NCBI RefSeq assembly: GCF_028640845.1
Contig: NC_080540.1
Coordinates: forward strand, 280,193,524-280,257,523
Direction of reading: 5' to 3'
Length of the DNA: 64,000 nucleotides
Source: Ahaetulla prasina
Taxonomy: Eukaryota; Chordata; Lepidosauria; Squamata; Colubridae
Part shown: positions 44,054 to 54,375 of the stretch, in pieces
How positions within the stretch are numbered: position 1 is the first letter of the stretch
How the letters are laid out: each line of letters starts with the position of its first letter
Notes under the pieces: model-generated
Databases searched by the model: none
Seen by the model: only the letters and a program-made list of their open reading frames with translations
What the model was told of the DNA's origin: nothing
Position numbers and translations under genes: made by a program

Positions 44054-44147
44054 CCTGTGCTTGAATGACTGAGAATCAAGTCAATGACTGAGAATCAAGT
44101 AGCAGCTGCTTGCTACTAAAAAGCAAGTCTTAAGTACAGACTACATG

Positions 44148-44384
44148 CTATAGCAATAGCACTTAGACTTATATAGCACTTCACAGTGCTTTACAACCCT
44201 CCCTAAGCAGTTTACAGAGTCAGCCTATTGCCCCCAACAGTCTGGGTCCTCATTTTACCGACCTCAGAAGGATGGAAGGCTGAGTCAACCTTGAGCCTGG
44301 TGAGATTCGAACTGCCGAACTGCTGGCAGCCTGCAGTCAGCAAAAGTAGCCTGCAGTACTGCATTCTAACCACTGCGCCACCAC
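44148..44384 (-). mobile_element. tRNA-derived SINE with L2-like tail
   Basis: Reverse-strand member of the 39452-39690 family: tail TAGCAATAGCACTTAGACTT, body CCTCATTTTACCGACCTCAG, B box GAGATTCGAACTGCCGAACT, head CTAACCACTGCGCCACC. Confidence 0.8.
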
Positions 44385-44768
44385 AGCTCTTAACTTTAGT
44401 AACTTTAATATTTAATTTATCTTTACATTCAATAGAGTGTAAATTTCTAGGGCTTTTTTATTTGTCTGTCTGTCTGTTTGTTTGTTTGTTTATCACTTAT
44501 TGCTATAGCAGAAGCTACTCATTTTCCTAGAAAGGGAAGAAAACAGAAATGTTTTGCAAATGGCCATCTTCCTCTCCAGATCTGAGAAAGCAGTTACTTA
44601 AGGTTTTGTAAACCTTTTCAGAAACGTGTTCAGTTGCAAAAGGATAGATAAGGTTTTAAATAAATAAGCAAATAAGCCAGTCTCTGCAGGACTAGGTTTT
44701 CTTGCCCTCTAAAAGATATGTACAGAGTGAGTGAACTAGAGGACCAATGATTTTGAGATCCTTTACAG
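44385..44768. other. No gene; (TCTG/TTTG)n patch
   Basis: A short (CTGT)n(TTGT)n run lies at about 44460-44492. The rest is unassigned. Confidence 0.4.
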
Positions 44769-45067
44769 CCAGGGTGTCAAACTCAAGGCCAGCGAGGCTG
44801 TCCTGGAAAATATAAGGGGCCGGCCTGCATTGCTTCTGCCCAGTCTACCCAATGCAAAGCATGGCTTCAGCCCAGTCTACCCAATGCGAAGAGGAAACAT
44901 GCCAGCAGTTTGGGGACTGGTGTCAAGCTGGCCAAGCCCACCCAGTCAGCCACACCCAGTGTTCCTCAAGCTGGCCACGCCCTCCCAGTTGGCCACGCCC
45001 ACCTGGCCCCCCGAGGTCAACCACAGCCCTGCTGCAGCCCTCAATGACATTGAGTTTGACACCCCTG
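44769..45067. mobile_element. hAT MITE, GGGTGTCAAAC family
   Basis: Termini CCAGGGTGTCAAACTC and AGTTTGACACCCCTG bound 299 bp. CTTTACAG (44761-44768) and CTTTAAAG (45068-45075) match at 7 of 8. The interior has GGCCACGCCCACCTGG-type repeats. Confidence 0.85.
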
Positions 45068-45076
45068 CTTTAAAGC

Positions 45077-45790
45077 ACAGGTGTCCAAGCTTTTGTCTTG
45101 CCTGGGCTGTGCTGAATGGAGAGGAATTGTCATGGGCTGCATATAAAATATATAATATACAGTAGTTTTATAATAAAAATCGAACAATTAAAAGTTTATG
45201 AGCTTGTGGGACTGCATTACTAGCTGTCCAGGGTCACAAGCTGTTCTGTCCCCCTCACCTCAGTCCGAGCGATGACTTAATTAGCCGGCACTATCAGCTC
45301 TGGCAGCAAACTAGCGAGTGTCTGCCAAGTGACTCTGTTATCTCCCTTGATGCCGATGAGTCACCCAGGAACAAGCAGTACTTCAGCTCTAGTTAAGCAG
45401 TTGATTTGCCTGCTACGAAGAGGCATAGCAGCCCTTGCTGCTTTTATATCCTGTGGGGTGTGGCTCCATGACTCAGCACTTCCTAGGCCTGCCCCACCCC
45501 TGCTTCTGTTGTTTCCGCCTCTCCTGCCTACGAAACCTAGGATCCAGCCAGGCCTGATTGCCATCAGCTGGGTCTGGAGGCATGGCCTGGGGGGGTGGGA
45601 AGAGTCAGGGGACGGAGGCCTCATCTCCTCCACCTGGCCTGCCTCTGGCTCCTGGAGCTGAGCCAGAGAAGCCGGTGCTCCTGAGGTAAGTCCTGATGGT
45701 CCTTCCCCCTCACTTTCCAAGTCACTTTCTGGCAGGGGACCCGGCTCGGGCGGCACAGACACAACACAAGCGGCCCACAGGCCGTGGGTT
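45077..45790. mobile_element. hAT-like element interrupted by a solo LTR
   Basis: Left end CACAGGTGTCCAAGCTTTTG and right end GTTGGGTATGCTTGCTTTAG are imperfect inverses. The solo LTR 45242-45766 splits it. Outer boundaries are approximate. Confidence 0.4.
45242..45766 (-). mobile_element. Solo LTR with 5-bp target duplication
   Basis: 525 bp bounded by TGTTCTGTCC and GACACAACA (TG...CA), flanked by CAAGC on both sides (45237-45241, 45767-45771). In reverse orientation it has a TATAAAAG box at about 45441-45449 and GC-rich upstream sequence. No internal retroviral genes lie next to it, so recombination between two LTRs removed them. The 133-codon proline/glutamate-rich minus frame inside is not a known gene. 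Confidence 0.85.
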
Positions 45791-46194
45791 GGGTATGCTT
45801 GCTTTAGAGCTTCTTCTTTATCCTATGACATGTCTCCCAGATCATCAAGCAAGCAAGCAGTACCTGGTTTGCCTTCTTTTGTTCCCATTTATGAAAGTTT
45901 GCGGCAAGAGTAATTTACTATCTCTCTGGTTATCCATATGATAGAATAAGTTTTTCAAAAATAATAAAATAATATTTATAATATATTTCAAAAATAATAA
46001 AATAAAACTACTAGTTTTGTGTTCTCACAGTATTCTGAAAAAGATAGATGTTTACTGGACTCTTTTCTCCTTGATCCTATACTTCTTTACACAATGGTCC
46101 ATTACTATTAGTTTCTCTCCTAGGAAGGAATGGGTAGTCACTAGAAGTTTGAAATGAGAAACGGGTCTAGTGATCATTGGAATGTTGTAGCCAG
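45791..46194. other. No assignable feature
   Basis: Includes short AATAATAAAAT repeats near 45958-46005 only. Confidence 0.35.
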
Positions 46195-46640
46195 ATCCAG
46201 TTTTTCTTCAGTCGCTTCTAATAGTTTGTGACTCAGTGGTTTCATTTCCCTATCAGCAATGCTTCTTGAGTTCTTGAAGGTTCATGTTTCTGTCTTCAGT
46301 GATGGTATCCAGCCACCTTGTCTTCTGTTGACCTCTTTTTCAATTGCCTTAGATTTTTCCAACCATTAGAATCTTCTCTAATTACTCTTGCTTTCACATT
46401 ATAGTCCCCAAATATTCAAACTTTAGTGTGTCTAAGTGAGTATTATGGTTTTACTTTATCAAGTGTTGGGTGAGTTGTGTTTCCTGAACGCCAGGATATT
46501 TTCAATAATTTTCTCCAACAATTCAGAAGCATCAAGTTATCTTTCGTTCAGTCTTTCTGATGATCTGGCTTTCATAATTATATGCCACATATGCGAAAAT
46601 CACATATATCGACAATATTTACCTTTGTTGATAGGGTGAT
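46195..46640 (-). mobile_element. Decayed RTE/BovB-like LINE fragment
   Basis: The minus strand near 46255-46325 reads RWLDTITEDRNMNLQELKK, matching the RWLDxIT block of RTE/BovB C termini. Surrounding sequence is too diverged to extend with confidence. Confidence 0.45.
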
Positions 46641-46669
46641 GTCTTTTCACTAATATTTGTCTAGGTCTG

Positions 46670-47460
46670 CACAGAGAATCTAGAAAGACTGCATAAAATA
46701 GATGATTAGAGAACTGGAGCAGGGGTGGTATCATGGTGGGATTCAGCCAGTTCGCACCACTTCAGGAGAACTGGTTGTTAACTTACTGAGCAATTTGGTG
46801 AATTGGTTGTTGGAAGGAATCATTATGGCAGAGAACCGGTTGTTAAATTGCTTGAATCCTATCACTGGGTGGTATTCACTTACCTTCGCAAATGTGAGCG
46901 CATGTGCCACCTTCGCGCATACGCAGGACCTTCCACACTCGCACAGAGCATCACAAACGGGATGTGATTACGTCCAGGCGGGTGGGTGGAGCCTTCCGCC
47001 GCCACCGACACTGGTTCTCCCAAACCAGATAGAACCAGCTGAATACGACTACTGAACTGGAGGCTGAAACATGAATGTTTGCAGTAATTGGATAACTCTA
47101 GTTTAATGAAAAGAAGGAGTAGGGAAGACATGATATCAGTGTTCCAATATTTAAGGGGCTGCCACAAAGAAGATGGAGTCAAGCTATTCTCCAAAGCATC
47201 TGAGGGCAGGAAAGAAGCAATGGATGGAAACTAATCAAGGAGAGAACCAGCCTAGAACTAAGGAGAAATTTGCTGACAGTTAGAACAATTAATCAGTGGA
47301 ACAACTTGCCTCCAGAAGTTGTGAATGCTCCAACACTGAAAGTTTTTAAGAAGAGATTGGACAACCATTTGTCTGAAATGATATAGGATTTTTTTGCTTG
47401 AGGAGGGGGTTGGACTAGAAGACCTCCAAGATCCCTTCTAATTCTGTTATTCTGTTCTGT
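46670..47460 (+). mobile_element. CR1 LINE 3' part split by hAT MITE
   Basis: Parts 46670-46719 and 47055-47460 give the CR1 C terminus in broken frames (GGAGACTTGCCTCC-like trailer; TTGGACTAGAAGACCTCCAA 3' UTR) and a TTCTGTT-type end. Confidence 0.75.
46720..47054. mobile_element. hAT MITE with perfect 8-bp duplication in CR1
   Basis: Flanked exactly by AACTGGAG (46712-46719, 47055-47062), which is also the uninterrupted CR1 sequence. Starts CAGGGGTGGTATC, ends ATACGACTACTG. Contains GGTGGGATTCAGCCAGTTCG and CGGGTGGGTGGAGCC blocks, perhaps two fused MITE types. Confidence 0.85.
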
Positions 47461-47506
47461 AATTTTTTTACTGTTTAGCAGTCACTACTATTATCTTTCA
47501 CCTTCA
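47461..47506. other. Gap between CR1 and the Gypsy element
   Basis: Host DNA up to the CTTTC target duplication (47507-47511). Confidence 0.5.
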
Positions 47507-47511
47507 CTTTC

Positions 47512-47701
47512 TGTTAAGTTCTGGAAGTAACGAGGCTGGAGACCAGGGTAGTGACAATAGCTCTTTAATATAGGGTGAACCCAGCAACAGGCTGGGGAAC
47601 AAACCTCTCCTTTTATACATTTCTATGGACGGCTTCGTCCAATCAGCAACGTGCTGATTTCCCGCTCAAATATTTAAAGGAACATACAAGAATACATAAC
47701 A
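47512..47701 (-). repeat. 3' LTR of the Gypsy element
   Basis: 190 bp; in element orientation it starts TGTTATGTATTC and ends ACTTAACA. It carries a TATAAAAGG box (about 47609-47617) and an ATTAAA poly(A)-type signal (about 47564-47569). Differs from the 5' LTR at AATAG/AACAG and CTATG/CTACG only. Confidence 0.95.
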
Positions 47702-47716
47702 CTCCTCCCCTCCCAG
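47702..47716 (-). other. Polypurine tract
   Basis: Reads CTGGGAGGGGAGGAG on the minus strand, directly abutting the 3' LTR; the plus-strand DNA primer site of LTR elements. Confidence 0.85.
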
Positions 47717-47895
47717 AAAACACTTTGCCTCTATTTACATTTTATTTACATGTTATTTTTCGACGTAGTCACGCAAATAACCTGGGCGTCTCCTAGTTCT
47801 TTCAGACCTGCGCGGTTCAGTTCTGGGTGGTGTTTTGAGCTGGTCGGAGGGCTGTTTCTCCTCCCAGCTCTTTCTCTAAGCCATCGGGCCCTGGA

Positions 47896-48930
47896 TTATT
47901 GGCAAATTCTTTTCTTGGCCATCCGCCCTGGATTATTTTGTAATTTTCCTGTGTTTCCCTCGGGAACCTGATGGCGTCGCTGGAACTCTGGGACCTCAGC
48001 TAAGTCTTGCGCCTCCCGGGTCATTGTCAGCTGTGGGTTCAAATAAGGAGGGTCATAATTTATTTCTTGTGGCTTAGGTTGTTCAGTTATTCGTTTCCTT
48101 ATCTGATCTATGTGGCGCCTCCATACTCGGTTGTCTTGTAATTCTACCAAGTATGACTTTGGGCCGGTTGCTTTTATTATTTGTCCTGCGAGCCAACTCG
48201 GGCCGTCCCCATAGGCCCACACTGTCGCCTATGCCCAATTCCCTTGTTTTGTCTATTTCCCCTTGTAACCCTCTGGTGTGTAATGGGGACTCAAGCGGTC
48301 AAGTGGGCACGGAGTTTCCGTCCCATCAATAGTTCGGCTGGGCTTCTGCCTGTAGCAGTGCTTGGGGTTCTGTGCTGAACGGCCAGAAAGAAGTCTATCT
48401 TTGTTTGCAAGTCACCTGGCTTGAGCCTGGACAATGCCTCCTTAGCGCTCGGACGGAACGCTCTGCAAGGCCATTCGACGCAGGGTGGAAAGGCGCAGAG
48501 AGGGCATGTCGGATGCCCTCCTCTGCCAAGTATTCTTCAAACTGGGCTGCCGTGGAATTGCGGCCCGTTGTCGGACACCAGAGTGTCAGGCAACCCGTGG
48601 GTTGCGAATAAGTGGCGCAGGGCTGCGATTACTGCCTCGGCCGTGGTGGATTTCATGAGTATGATCTCCAACCATTTAGAGAATGCGTCGACAACCACTA
48701 GGAAAGTTTGGCCATGGAAAGGGCCAGCAAAATCAATGTGGATTCTTGACCAGGGCCCTTGGGGTTTCCCATTCCCTGACTGGGGCCGTTGGGGGTAGGG
48801 GTCTGGACTCTTGGCAAGCCTGGCATTTCCCTACCCTCTCAGCAATCTCTGAGTCCATGAGTGGCCACCACACATAGCTTCTTGCTAGCCCCTTCATCCT
48901 TACGATCCCTGGGTGGCCCTCGTGGAGGTC
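47896..48930 (-). pseudogene. Gypsy integrase, frameshifted
   Basis: Integrase joins the DNA copy to the host chromosome. Minus-strand frames show all its parts in order: an H2C2 zinc-binding region (HEGHPG at about 48913-48930 and KCQACQE near 48811-48825), the first catalytic D in HIDFAGPF (about 48725-48745), the second in SDNGPQF (about 48561-48575), and the E in NGLAERSV (about 48461-48468), a DDx35E-like spacing. A C-terminal GPxSY domain lies in frame 47896-48222 (ATGPKSYLVEL near WRRHIDQIRKR). At least two frame changes interrupt it, one at GGGAAACCCCAAGGG and one near 48545. Catalytic residues are present but not in one frame. Confidence 0.85.
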
Positions 48931-49140
48931 AATACCTTTCCCTTAATTTATCGGGATTACCACACGATCACCCCATAACAGGCACCCCTTGAGCCGAGAG
49001 CTCATCCCGTTTTTAACAAATTCCTTAAACCGTTGCGCCCGCGTGCCACCCTCTTGTACCCAACCGGTACAGTCCTTAACATAATGTCCCGGTATGATGC
49101 CGAGCCACTTCCTTAGATGTGACTGGGCCAGAGTCAAGAG

Positions 49141-49611
49141 TCAATAAGCAGGATGGGCGTCCCGGTGGGGTCTTGATGGCCCCTGGTAGTGGGCATCTGT
49201 AAGCGTCTGCATGCCCCACTTCTTTCCTGGTCGATGCTGCAGCTTATGCGAATAAGCGGCTAAGAAAATAGTCCATCGGGTCAAGCGTGGCGAAAGTGCC
49301 ACAGGCGTTGGGCGATCGCCAGCCAGTATCCCTAGTAGCGGTCTGTGGTCAGTCACGATTTCAAAATCCGCCCAAAGACATATTCGTGGAATTTTTAACC
49401 CCTGACACAATGGCTAGTGCTTCTTTATCTAATTGGCTGTAGTTCCTCTCTGGGAGGACATCGTTCTAGAGTAAAAGCTATAGGGGCTTCTGTGCGTTTG
49501 GAAGTCTATGGCTGAGTACAGCCCCACCCCATAAGGGAGGCATGCAGACCAGCACTAGGGGCAATGAGTTGTGATATTGGATGAGCAGGCTATCACTTGA
49601 GAGCAGGTTCT
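49141..49611 (-). pseudogene. Gypsy RNase H, frameshifted
   Basis: RNase H removes the RNA strand during reverse transcription. Frame 49141-49410 holds FEIVTDHRPLLGIL and RLTRWTIFLAAYSHKLQHRP, the usual C-terminal half of Gypsy RNase H. The N-terminal half (ERNYSQLDKEALAIV) lies at about 49412-49460 in another frame. The catalytic D near 49535 (expected VCDASPYG) is disrupted by lost bases. This region sits between the long RT frame and integrase. Confidence 0.8.
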
Positions 49612-51291
49612 TTACTGCTTCAAAAGCCCTATTTTCGACTTTCCCCAAGACCAAACAGTATTTTTCCCTAACAGTCTATGCAGCGGTTCGGCAACGGTCG
49701 CTTTGTTCTTTAAAAAGACCGCGTAAAAATTCACTAACCCCAGGAATGCCTGCAACTCTGCTTTGTTTTTGGGCGCTGGAGCCTCTCTAATTGCCTTGAC
49801 CTTGCTCTCAGTAGGGTGAATTCCTTTCTTGTCTATCCGGTAGCCCAAGAACTCGACGGATTCGACTCCTATCTGGCATTTGTTTACCTTGACTTTTAAT
49901 CCGGCTGTCCGGAAAATGCCCAAAACCTTTCTTAAACGCTCCCCCAATTCCTCTATGTTTTCCCCTGAAATTAGGACATCATCGAAGTAGGGAACTACCC
50001 CTGGGAGCCCCTGTAGAAGACGTTCCATTAGGTTTTGGAACAGCCCTGGTGCCACACTCACCCCAAATTGCAATCGGGTGCACTTGAAGGCCTCCCTGTG
50101 CATTACAATCGTTTGGGCTTCGGCTGTGCGGGCGTCTACGGGCAGTTGTTGGTAGGCTTGGGCCAAGTCTAACTTTGCAAAGACTTGCCCTCGCCCCAAA
50201 GAGTGCAGTAAGTGTTGCACCACGGGAACCGGGTAAGCGCTTTTCTGTAAGGCTTTGTTAAGCGTCGCCTTGTAGTCAGCGCAAATTCTAATTGACCCGT
50301 CTGGTTTTATTGGGGTGACGATTGGCGTCTCCCACTTTGCGTGATCGACTGGCACCAAAATCCCCTGATTTATGAGCTTATCTAGCTCCTTATCGATTTT
50401 TGGTTTTAGGGCAAAAGGGACTCTCCTCGCCTTAAGCCTAATGGGAGCTACCTGGGGGTCTAAGTTGAAGGAAATAGGGGTCCCCTTGTACTTGCCCAGG
50501 CAGTCCTTGAAGACATCTTCGAACTCGTTAAAGAGAATGTCTTTCAGGTTACAGTCACTTTTGTAGATGCCAGTCACTCCCATGCCCAGAGCACGAAACC
50601 AGTCTAGTCCCAACAGACTGGGCAGGGTCCCTTCAACGATCGTGATGGGCAGGGTCTTCTTATGTGGCCCGTACTCGACTCGGACGGAGGTGGTCCCTCG
50701 AACAGGGATGCGATTCCCCTGGTAGTCATGGATTCGCAGCCGTTGTGCTTGCAGGTGGCGCTTCGCGACTGACGGCAGTGACTTCGCCAAAGTGTCCCAG
50801 GACATGATGGTGATCGCTGATCCCGTGTCTACTTCGAGCCGGCACCGTACTCCCTCTATTTTTGGTCTGGTGAAGATCTTCTTCTCCACTCGGGTCGAGG
50901 CGCGGCCTATGACCACAGTCGTTTGGTTTGAATCCGCGCCTTTTTTGTTTGAGCCAATCGCGGGTCGCCTTGCCGATTCCGCGCTCTGATTGACCGATTT
51001 GAATTTTCGGCGGGAAGGTTGGGCCGCTCGGCAAACTTGAGCTAGGTGCCCCTTCTTTCCGCACCGACATGTCGCGTCCTTAAATTTGCAGCGTTGGCGC
51101 TGGTGTTGACCACCGCAGCTTCCGCATTCGTCTCTGTCCCCTTTGTCGCGTTTCTCGGTTCGGCAGACCCCTTTCCTCATCTTCACCGTCGGATTCGGTC
51201 TGAACCTCCTCCTGGTGCACTGGGGTTGTCTTCGCGCTTGCCTTGTGGGACCGGCTTTGCAGTGTCTCCGCCGCTTGGGTGGACATTTCAT
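49612..51291 (-). pseudogene. Gypsy Gag-NC/protease/reverse transcriptase ORF
   Basis: 559 codons without a stop. The first ~45 residues are probably out of gag frame. Residues about 56-87 hold two cysteine-rich knuckles (CGSCGGQHQRQRC and CRCGKKGHLAQVC) that bind RNA. Protease has DTGS at 155-158 and LLGLDW at 226-231. RT runs about 280-530: RICADYKATLN at 335, first catalytic D in KLDLAQAY (373-380), YFDD at 435-438, and VEFLGYRIDKKGIHP after it. All catalytic aspartates are kept. The frame breaks at the RNase H junction. Polyprotein cleavage and cytoplasmic particle assembly are known for the family, inferred here. Confidence 0.92.
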
Positions 51292-51312
51292 GTGCTCTGG
51301 CCCGTCCAGGCG

Positions 51313-51762
51313 TTATTTCAGGTTGCTCTTTGCTAGCAGCCGTCGCATAACGGATGTCTCGGACCCCTCGGATGAGTTGCTCGAGAGCACCTCGTCTGGT
51401 CGGTATCCAGTCCTTGGGCGCTTTAGGGCGGCCATGTAGTCCCCGATGGATTCGCCCTCCATCTGTCTTCGCTCTCCGAATTCAAACCGCCGCACGTATT
51501 TGGACGGTGTGGGTGCGAAGTGGTTTTTTAGTAGGGTTTGCAGAGTTGGCCACGATACCGATTGTATCGGCGTTGGCTCTGCCAGGGCTTCCGCAATATC
51601 GATGACCTCCGGACCACAGTGGCTTAAGAAATAAGCCCTTTTGCGGTTATCTGGAACTCCCTGCAGTTCGTTGGCTTCTAGAAAGCTTTCGAAACGGGTC
51701 ATATACGTTCCCCATTTCTCTCTGGCTGGGTCAAACGGTGCGGGCGGAGTGTAACTGGCCAT
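51313..51762 (-). pseudogene. Gypsy gag (capsid part)
   Basis: Starts MASYTPPAPFDPAREKWGTY about 95 bp after the primer site, and includes RFESFLEANEL, KRAYFLSHCG and FEFGERRQMEGESIGDYMAA, typical of a retrotransposon capsid domain. The frame shifts near residue 115 (KRPRTGYRPDE), so the rest of capsid continues in another frame until the knuckles of the next ORF. Gag would form the particle that packages element RNA. Confidence 0.85.
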
Positions 51763-51840
51763 CTCCGCTTTTCTGCCCTGTGTTTGCTGGGTTCGGGTCT
51801 GTCGTGCTTCAGCTCGGTTCTGGTTCTCCTAGCCTCGAGA

Positions 51841-51857
51841 TCCCACCTTCGTCGCCA
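51841..51857 (-). other. tRNA primer-binding site
   Basis: Minus strand TGGCGACGAAGGTGGGA, one base inside the 5' LTR. It pairs with the 3' end of vertebrate tRNA-Ser(GCU) as I remember that tRNA, with two mismatches. Mag elements are known to use tRNA-Ser. Confidence 0.75.
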
Positions 51858-51858
51858 G

Positions 51859-52048
51859 TGTTAAGTTCTGGAAGTAACGAGGCTGGAGACCAGGGTAGTG
51901 ACAACAGCTCTTTAATATAGGGTGAACCCAGCAACAGGCTGGGGAACAAACCTCTCCTTTTATACATTTCTACGGACGGCTTCGTCCAATCAGCAACGTG
52001 CTGATTTCCCGCTCAAATATTTAAAGGAACATACAAGAATACATAACA
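51859..52048 (-). repeat. 5' LTR of the Gypsy element
   Basis: 190 bp, the promoter-side LTR in element orientation, with the same TATAAAAGG box. Followed on the plus strand by CTTTC. Confidence 0.95.
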
Positions 52049-52053
52049 CTTTC

Positions 52054-52371
52054 CTTTCTAGTATATAGCATTCCTTTCCTATGTTTTTAAACATTTAGTT
52101 ACTTCATGTTTTTTTCTAATAGTTACTTCCTGGTTATAAAACAGTCTTTAATTGGCAGATGAGGTAGTCCAGGTATACTCCTTTTTTTAAGGGATATCTA
52201 TCAAATGTTGTTGTGGTCACCATAGTCCAAATCCATTCTATACTTAGTAATAGATGTTTTCTTGGAACATCCTTGCCTTTTCCATTTTCCACGGGATGCA
52301 CCTCTGTCTTCTGAATCCAGTAATATCTAGCAATTCTCATCTAATTATTGTTGAAATCTAGACTGCATGTC
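52054..52371. other. No assignable feature
   Basis: AT-rich right flank of the Gypsy insertion. Confidence 0.35.
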
Positions 52372-53271
52372 AATAGAATAACTGAGTTGGAAGGGAGCTT
52401 GGAGGTCTTCTAGTCCAACCTCCTGCTTAGGCAGGAAACTCTACACCACAAATGGTTATCCAACATCTTCTTAAAAACTTCCAGTGTTGGAGCATTTACA
52501 ACTTCTGGAGGGTATTAGTTCCCCTGATTAATTCTGCTAACTGTCAGGAAATTTATCTTTAGTTCTAGGTTGCTTCTCTCCTTGATTAGTTTCCAATCTA
52601 TTGCTTCTTGTCCTACGCTCAAGTGCTTTGGAGAATAGCTTGATTCTCTCTTCTTTGTGGTAGCCCCTGAGATATTGGAACACTGCTATCATGTCACCCC
52701 TAGTCCTTCTTTTCTTCAGACTAGACATACCCAGTTCCAGCAGCTGTTCTTTATATGCTTTAGCCTCCAGTCCCCTAATCATCTTTGTTGCTTTTTTCTG
52801 CACTCTTTCTAGTGTCTCTACATGTTTTACATCATGGGGACCAAAACTGGGTGCAATATTCCAAGTGTGGCCTTACCAAGGCAATATAAAGTGGTATTAA
52901 TACTTCACGTGATCCTGATTCTATCCCTCTGTTTATGTAGCGTAGAACTGTGTTGGCTTTTTTGCTGCAGCATACTGCTGTCTCATTTAAATGATTGTCC
53001 ACTAGGACACAAGATCCCTCTCATAGTTACTACTATTGAGCAAGGAACCGAGAAACCACGTATACTGTACCTGTGCATTTTGTTTTTCTTGCCTAAATGC
53101 AGAACTTTAGTTTTTTCACCATTGAATTTCATTCTGTTAGATAGCACCCAATGTTCAAGTCTGTCAAGATCCTTCTGTATCTTAAGCCTATCTTCTGGAG
53201 TGTTGACTATTCCTGCCAGCTTGGTGTCATCTGCAAATTTGATGAGTTCCCCATCTATCACCTTATCCAAA
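52372..53271 (-). mobile_element. CR1 LINE, 5'-truncated
   Basis: Runs in reverse from the 3' UTR (TTGGAGGTCTTCTAGTCCAA) to RT, including FADDTKLAG near 53205-53235 in frame 52983-53270. The rest of ORF2 is split across frames (52537-52803 holds LRGYHKEERIKLFSKALERR). Structure parallels the copy at 30.5 kb but is more decayed. Confidence 0.88.
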
Positions 53272-54120
53272 TTGCAACATCTTGCTAGCTGGTAAGATGT
53301 GGATTTTTATTTTTATTTTTTTGCACTAATTTGAGCACTTTTTACACTGCCCTTTTTTTTATCCTGGAATATAAACTGCATTTATATTTCTTTAAATCCT
53401 ATGACCATTCCTGTGTTTTTTATGCCTGTTTACAAACTATATTAAAAACTTTACCTGATTTGGTAGCTGTAATGAACCATTGCAAAATTACAATGGTAAT
53501 TGTAATTTGTCACAATGTTATCAGTGCAGTAACAAATGCATCGTGAAAATCTGTGGTTTTATATTTCAGTAATTTTTGTAAATACATTTACATTTCTTCT
53601 TTCTTCACTGTATAGATGATTTTTATTCATTTGTGTTATAGTACTAGAAAGAAACATTTCTGCTGCTTTAAATTAGCATCTTGGCAAGTTATATGTTTTA
53701 CATTTAGATTACATAACAGCATTCAAGCAAGAAGTATTTTAAACTCTAATTTATTGACATTTTAAGAAAATTGGATAATGTTCCCTGCGTGTTTCTTGCT
53801 TGTTTATGCTCAATCATCTTCTTCCCAAGCCTTTGTCTTACTCTCCAAATCCTTAAAGTAAAGCTTTAGGCATCTGTGCTTATAAATAAGCTCCAATAAA
53901 TTTACACAGAAATATGATTCACCAGATTCAGTAGAACTTATTTCCTAGTAACTGTATAGTACTGCAATTGTACTTTGATGAAGTACTATAATTATGTTAA
54001 GGGTTTTTCACCCAATTTCTTCTCTATCTATGAATAGAATAATGAGATATCCAGGCCATATGTACCCTGAAAATTATTATTTATTTCATAGCTTCACAAA
54101 GAATTATAGGAATTGTTATT
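53272..54120. other. No assignable gene or repeat
   Basis: AT-rich; short motif-free frames only. Confidence 0.35.
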
Positions 54121-54375
54121 GGATAGAATAGAATAGAATAGAATAGAATAGAATTTTTTATTGGCCAAGTGTGATTGGACACACAAGGAATTTGTCTTGG
54201 TGCATATGCTCTCAGTGTACATAAAAGAAAAGATACGTTCATCAAGGTACAACATTTACAACACAATTGATGATCAATATATCAATATAAATCATAAGAT
54301 TGCCAGCAACAAGTTATAGTCATACAGTCATAAGTGGAAAGAGATTGGTGATGGGAACTATGAAACGATTAATAA
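54121..54375 (-). mobile_element. AATAG-tailed LINE 3' end
   Basis: Six AATAG units lead into TTTTTTATTGGCCAAGTGTG and the family 3' UTR. Truncated near 54375. 54376-54594 is unassigned. Confidence 0.8.

Larger units (their letters stand above)
42208..44060. repeat. Tandem duplication, copy 2
   Basis: 1853 bp. The AT-rich flanks of the L2 are identical or nearly so to copy 1, while the GC-rich L2 coding part carries many 1-6-base losses (for example GTGGGTTGAGGGTCGATCC against GTGGGGTGCCGCAGGGGTCG). Confidence 0.95.
47512..52048 (-). mobile_element. Ty3/Gypsy (Mag-like) LTR retrotransposon
   Basis: A 4.5-kb element with 190-bp LTRs at both ends, TG...CA termini, and CTTTC duplicated on each side (47507-47511, 52049-52053). 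Order on the minus strand: LTR, primer site, gag, zinc knuckle, protease, RT, RNase H, integrase, polypurine tract, LTR. No env-like frame. Integrase after RNase H marks Ty3/Gypsy, and RT sequence plus a tRNA-Ser-like primer site suggest the Mag lineage (inference). LTRs differ at 2 of 190 positions, so insertion was recent. Yet gag and the RNase H-integrase part are frameshifted, so this copy is probably non-autonomous unless those indels are sequence errors. Confidence 0.93.

Noticed and set aside
51046..51439. Plus-strand frames of 96-98 codons opposite the Gypsy pol
   Set aside because: Shadow frames of the minus-strand gag/pol coding sequence.
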